Of a stretch of DNA of 64,000 bases, positions 60,638 through 64,000 are shown piece by piece. The stretch spans positions 33,593-97,592 of the forward strand of contig JAVJVZ010000042.1 in the NCBI GenBank assembly GCA_040220855.1. The letters are read 5' to 3'. The stretch is from JACKNG01 sp040220855. GTDB taxonomy: Bacteria; Pseudomonadota; Gammaproteobacteria; Ga0077536. A program made the position numbers and the translations under genes. Every line of letters starts with the position of its first letter. Position 1 is the stretch's first letter. The notes under the pieces were generated by a model. The model saw only the letters and a program-made list of their open reading frames with translations. It was not told where the DNA came from and ran no database searches.

Positions 60638-61048
60638 ATGGCAGGTGACGTCAAGGGCGATAACGAACCCTACGACGATATCAACATCACGCCGATGGTC
60701 GACCTGACCTTCGTCTTGTTGATCATCTTCATCATCATGACGACGGCCGCGGTACAAGGTATCCAGGTCAACCTGCCGCAGGCGAGCAACGCGCCAGCGC
60801 TGGAAGAACCCAAGACCAAGGCGGTCACGATCACCGCCGACGGCACCATCTTCCTCGATACCTACCCGGTGACGATGCAGGAGCTCGAGTCGCGCCTCGC
60901 GAGTCTTTACGCTGCGGACCCAAATCTGCCCATCGTGATCAAGGGAGACTCAACGGTCCAGTATCAGCTCGTCGTCGACGTTCTGGACATGGCGGGACGG
61001 ATCGGCATCACGCAGATCGGCCTGGTCACGCAGAAGCTGGTGAAGTAG
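60638..61048 (+). CDS. exbD: ExbD/TolR biopolymer transport protein
   Basis: A 136-residue protein with one N-terminal transmembrane helix ('VLLIIFIIMTTAAV') preceded by 'DINITPMVDLTF', in which Asp22 is the proton-conducting residue of ExbD. The periplasmic domain (about 50-136) has the usual ExbD fold ending in 'IGLVTQKLVK'. It pairs with the ExbB domain of the upstream protein. Gap to it is 31 bp, and 10 bp to the TonB gene. Confidence 0.9.
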   Translation: MAGDVKGDNEPYDDINITPMVDLTFVLLIIFIIMTTAAVQGIQVNLPQASNAPALEEPKTKAVTITADGTIFLDTYPVTMQELESRLASLYAADPNLPIVIKGDSTVQYQLVVDVLDMAGRIGITQIGLVTQKLVK

Positions 61049-61058
61049 GCGGGCACCG

Positions 61059-61718
61059 GTGGCACGCGACAAGAAGAAGCTGCAGCGCTACCTGCCGTAC
61101 GTCGGCGGCGTCGCGCTGATCGCGTTGGTCGGCGGTGGCGTCTACCTGTTCGGCAAGAGTCTCGGCGGAGGGCAGCCGCCCAGGCAGCCGGAGATTCAGG
61201 AGATATCGGTAGTGGTTCCGCCGCCACCACCACCGCCGCCGCCGGAAATGGAGAAACCGCCGGAACCCGAGATCGAAGAGGTCGACGTGCCCGAGCCGGA
61301 GCCCGAGCCGGTCGATGACATCGCGGAGAGCGACGAGCCACCGCCGAGTGAAGACCTCGGCCTCGACGCCGAGGGCGTCGCCGGCAGCGACGGCTTCGGA
61401 CTCAAGGCGAAAAAAGGCGGGCGCGGCCTTATCGGCGGCGGCGGCGATCGCGAAGCGTGGTATGCGCAGCGCCTGGAGAAGGACATCGAAGCGGCGCTCG
61501 CGCGCGATGCCGGCCTGCGCAAGAGTGAGTTCTCGGTGACCATCCGCCTGTGGATCGCGGCCACCGGCGCGGTGACGGAGAGCGAGCTGGTGCGGGGCAC
61601 CGGTAACGCCGACCTCGACCAGGCCATCGAACTCGCGCTGCGCACACAGGCGCGCGTGCGCGAGGTGCCCCCGGTCGATATGCAGCCGATCACGCTGCGA
61701 ATCATGTCGCGCTCCTGA
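61059..61718 (+). CDS. tonB: Energy transducer TonB
   Basis: A 219-residue protein (GTG start): basic N-terminus, transmembrane helix about 13-33, Pro-rich stretch with nine consecutive prolines, Pro-Glu repeats, a glycine-rich link and a TonB C-terminal-like domain ('SVTIRLWIAATGAVTES', 'LDQAIELALRTQARVRE'). It delivers force to the outer membrane. The gene is dedicated to this cluster, since it sits directly after ExbD. Which receptor it contacts is not seen; the porin or TpsB are candidates only by proximity. Confidence 0.85.
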   Translation: MARDKKKLQRYLPYVGGVALIALVGGGVYLFGKSLGGGQPPRQPEIQEISVVVPPPPPPPPPEMEKPPEPEIEEVDVPEPEPEPVDDIAESDEPPPSEDLGLDAEGVAGSDGFGLKAKKGGRGLIGGGGDREAWYAQRLEKDIEAALARDAGLRKSEFSVTIRLWIAATGAVTESELVRGTGNADLDQAIELALRTQARVREVPPVDMQPITLRIMSRS

Positions 61719-61761
61719 CGCGGCCCTCCCCCCCGACTTGATTTTCGAGGTTCGATAGAAG

Positions 61762-63510
61762 ATGCGCATTGCGAGCATGATCGGCATGCTGGTGCTGTTG
61801 CTGTCGCTGGATGTCGCAGCGGCTGGCAGCGAACGTGCGGAGCTGCTCGAGCTCAAGAACACGATCGTCAACCTGGTCGATGCGCTGGTCGAGCAGGGCG
61901 TGCTGCCCGCCGAGAAGGCCGAGGCGATCAAGCGCGAGGCCCGCGCGAAGGCAGCCAGCCAGGCCGCGAGCGAAGGTGCCATCGAGAAGGACACCGCACC
62001 CACGGCGCCGGCCGATGCACCGTCCAAAGTGGTGCGCGTGCCCTACGTACCCGAGTTCGTCAAGGATGAGATCCGCGCCGACGTGCGCAAGGAACTGCGC
62101 GCCGAGGTCATGCAGGACGTTGAGACCAAGGCCCGGCAGGAACGCTGGGGCACACCGGATGCGCTACCCGACTGGGTGAATCGCCTGAGCTGGTCGGGCG
62201 ACTTCCGCCTGCGCCTCGAGTCGACCATGTTCGACGACGACAATCCGCAGCCCGGCGATCCGAACGCGCCGCTCAACTTCACCGCCATTAACGACGATCA
62301 GCAGCTGCTCAACAATCCCGACGCGTTCCTCAACTACTCCGAGAACTACCAGCGCGTGCGTGCACGCCTGCGCCTCGGTCTCGAAGCCGAGGTGCTCGAG
62401 TCGCTCGACGTCGGCGTGCGCCTGGCCACGGGCAATCTCAACGAGCCGACCAGCCTCAATGAGACCCTCGGCAATGGTTTCGGGCGCTATCAGTTCGGCG
62501 TCGATCGCATGTTCATGCGTTGGGATCTCGCCAGCGAGCACGAGTTCGCACGGCTGAGCCTCATCGGTGGGCGTTTCGAGCGGCCGTTCTACTCGACTGA
62601 AATGGTGTGGGACAACGACCTCGCGTTTGACGGGTTCTCGGGCACGGGGCGCCTGCGACTTGGCGCGGCGCCATTCGGTGCGCCACGCAACCACGACGAC
62701 GGCCTGTTCCTGACGCTCTCCGTGATTCCCATCGATCTCGACGAGACGTTCGAGGACGACGGCTCTTCCAACGACAAGTGGATGCTCGGCGGGCAGCTCG
62801 GCCTCGACTACCACCTGCATCGCGATGTCGACTTTCGTTTGGCCTACTCGGTTTATGACTTCATCAATATCACGGGCCAGCTCAACCGCGACACGCTCGT
62901 GTTCAACCCCGTCGTGACGCCGGACAACACGCTCGACTGGACGGCGCCGGCCTATCTCGGCACCGGCAATACCTTGTTCCCGATCAAGTTCGACAGCACG
63001 CGGCCTTTTCCGCCGCCGATTCTGTTCGGTCTCGCCTCGGATTTCACCCTCATGAACCTGACCGGGGAGGTCAACTTCACCTTCCTCGACCCGATCGAAG
63101 TGCAGCTGATGGCCGACGTGGTGAAGAACATCGGCTTCGATGCGAGCGACGTCGCGCAGCGCACCGGGTTCGCCGTCGACGAGCGCTCACTCGGCTATTA
63201 CGCGCACGTCCAGGTCGGGCACCCGGAGCTGCGTAAGTTCGGAGACTGGCGGCTCTCCTTCGCGTATCAGCACCTTCAGCGCGATGCGGTGATCGACGCG
63301 TTCACCAACTCGAACTTCATGCTCGGCGGCACCAACTCCGAGGGCTTCATCTTCGTCGGTCATCTCGGCCTGTCGCCGCGTACGTTCCTCCGTTTGCGAT
63401 ACTTCACCGCCGATACCATCGACGGCTGGAACGACAACCTGGTGCCGGGACAGGACGACACCGATGTCGGTATCGACCGTGTCCAGCTCGACCTCAATGC
63501 GCTGTTCTGA
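61762..63510 (+). CDS. Outer-membrane porin-like protein
   Basis: A 582-residue protein: signal peptide about 1-21, a periplasmic coiled-coil region about 22-75 ('LKNTIVNLVDALVEQGVLP' onward) and a beta-barrel that starts near 150 with 'LSWSGDFRLRLEST' and ends with 'VQLDLNALF', whose terminal Phe is an outer-membrane insertion signal. It matches the 'putative porin' group. It likely forms a channel or anchors the complex to the outer membrane; no substrate is known. It ends 10 bp before the coiled-coil gene. Confidence 0.8.
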   Translation: MRIASMIGMLVLLLSLDVAAAGSERAELLELKNTIVNLVDALVEQGVLPAEKAEAIKREARAKAASQAASEGAIEKDTAPTAPADAPSKVVRVPYVPEFVKDEIRADVRKELRAEVMQDVETKARQERWGTPDALPDWVNRLSWSGDFRLRLESTMFDDDNPQPGDPNAPLNFTAINDDQQLLNNPDAFLNYSENYQRVRARLRLGLEAEVLESLDVGVRLATGNLNEPTSLNETLGNGFGRYQFGVDRMFMRWDLASEHEFARLSLIGGRFERPFYSTEMVWDNDLAFDGFSGTGRLRLGAAPFGAPRNHDDGLFLTLSVIPIDLDETFEDDGSSNDKWMLGGQLGLDYHLHRDVDFRLAYSVYDFINITGQLNRDTLVFNPVVTPDNTLDWTAPAYLGTGNTLFPIKFDSTRPFPPPILFGLASDFTLMNLTGEVNFTFLDPIEVQLMADVVKNIGFDASDVAQRTGFAVDERSLGYYAHVQVGHPELRKFGDWRLSFAYQHLQRDAVIDAFTNSNFMLGGTNSEGFIFVGHLGLSPRTFLRLRYFTADTIDGWNDNLVPGQDDTDVGIDRVQLDLNALF

Positions 63511-63520
63511 TCTCGCTACG

Positions 63521-64000
63521 ATGGGGGCGCGGCATCTCGCGGTCATCGTCTTGGCGATGGTTGCGTCGCTCGTACCCGATGCAGCGCTGTCGCAGCAGGC
63601 GGGCATGAGTGCCGAGCAGTTGCAGCAGGCACTCGCGCGCGCACAGGGCCTGCTGCGCCAGGTTGCCCAGCAGAAGGCGACGCTGGAAGCCGAGCTGGCC
63701 AAGCTCCGGGTCGATAATGCGAGTCTCGAGCGCAAGCTCGCGGGCACCGCTCGCAAGCTCGAGGACAACGAGGCCGAGCTGGCCAGTGTGCAGGTGCGCG
63801 AGCAGCGCACCAGCGCAAGCCTCGAGCGTACGCGCGGCAGTCTCGAGACGACGCGCGAGCAGCTTCTCGACACGGTGGAGAAGTACAAGGCACTGGCGCG
63901 CCTGCAACGCGACACGGAGGGCGAACGCGACGCGCTGGCGCAGACGCTTGCATCGACGCGCCGGGAACTGGCCGATGCGCAGGTGCGCAACCGATCGCTC
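63521..64000 (+). CDS. Exported coiled-coil protein, 3' end cut by window
   Basis: The ATG lies 10 bp after the porin stop and the frame is open for 160 codons to the window edge. A signal peptide (about 1-24, 'VASLVPDAALS') is followed by an uninterrupted heptad-rich coiled coil with many Gln, Glu, Arg and Leu ('LARAQGLLRQVAQQKATLE', 'LERTRGSLETTREQLLD'). It is probably periplasmic and could span the periplasm between inner and outer membrane, or belong to a tape-measure-like or TolC-adaptor-like group. The family cannot be judged from the fragment. Confidence 0.7.
   Translation, partial: MGARHLAVIVLAMVASLVPDAALSQQAGMSAEQLQQALARAQGLLRQVAQQKATLEAELAKLRVDNASLERKLAGTARKLEDNEAELASVQVREQRTSASLERTRGSLETTREQLLDTVEKYKALARLQRDTEGERDALAQTLASTRRELADAQVRNRSL

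Overview
The window is one contiguous, very GC-rich (clearly above 65 % by eye) bacterial chromosome segment, coding-dense on both strands. No rRNA, tRNA, CRISPR array, transposase or prophage gene was recognised. A diderm proteobacterium is certain: secretin, TonB/ExbBD, TonB-dependent receptor, Omp85-type transporter and porin are all present. A gammaproteobacterium is most likely, because of the VPLPA-CTERM (exosortase) sorting motif, the type II secretion genes and the wealth of acyl-CoA, terpenoid and xenobiotic enzymes (three luciferase-like monooxygenases, a P450, an epoxide hydrolase, CoA-transferases). Species cannot be named from the sequence.

Layout. 1-9.7 kb: end of an MFS transporter, an SDR dehydrogenase, a compact sigma-54-type transcription unit for a 69-residue unknown protein, then a leftward block (amidohydrolase, acyl-CoA ligase, cyclopropane-fatty-acid-synthase-like methyltransferase, quinone reductase-like enzyme) and a divergent luciferase-like oxidoreductase. 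9.7-15.5 kb: an FHA/nucleotidyl-cyclase fusion, a second luciferase-like enzyme, a hydroxypyruvate-isomerase-like protein, and a leftward run of FecA-like receptor, di-heme peroxidase and epoxide hydrolase. 18-22.3 kb: two family III CoA-transferases, a small methyltransferase and a ferritin-like di-iron protein. 22.3-29.3 kb: an enolase-superfamily enzyme, an overlapping chain (Sel1 lipoprotein, amidase, HhH protein, ClpX-type zinc finger), a divergent response regulator/histidine kinase pair and an acyl-CoA-dehydrogenase-like enzyme. 29.3-37.3 kb: HxlR regulator with a palindromic operator candidate, a MITE-like repeat, formamidase, P450, tandem REP-like repeats, a third luciferase-like enzyme, a class III aminotransferase and an arsR-acr3 pair.

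37.5-64 kb is the most distinctive part: about 26.5 kb transcribed in one direction. It starts with a four-gene type II secretion core (gspC, D, E, F) without pseudopilins, followed by a VPLPA-CTERM protein and a secreted PstS-like protein. After a strong intrinsic terminator come a two-partner secretion pair (TpsB transporter and a 3,667-residue filamentous-haemagglutinin-like TpsA), a chimera of DUF2341 and LamG-like domains with an ExbB proton channel, ExbD, TonB, a porin and a periplasmic coiled-coil protein cut by the window end. The order suggests a surface-display apparatus in which a giant adhesin is exported with a dedicated energy-transducing ExbB-ExbD-TonB complex; that functional link is inference from gene order.

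Confidence is high for enzyme families and secretion components, moderate for starts moved by ribosome-binding sites, and low for substrates and for regulatory sites read by eye.
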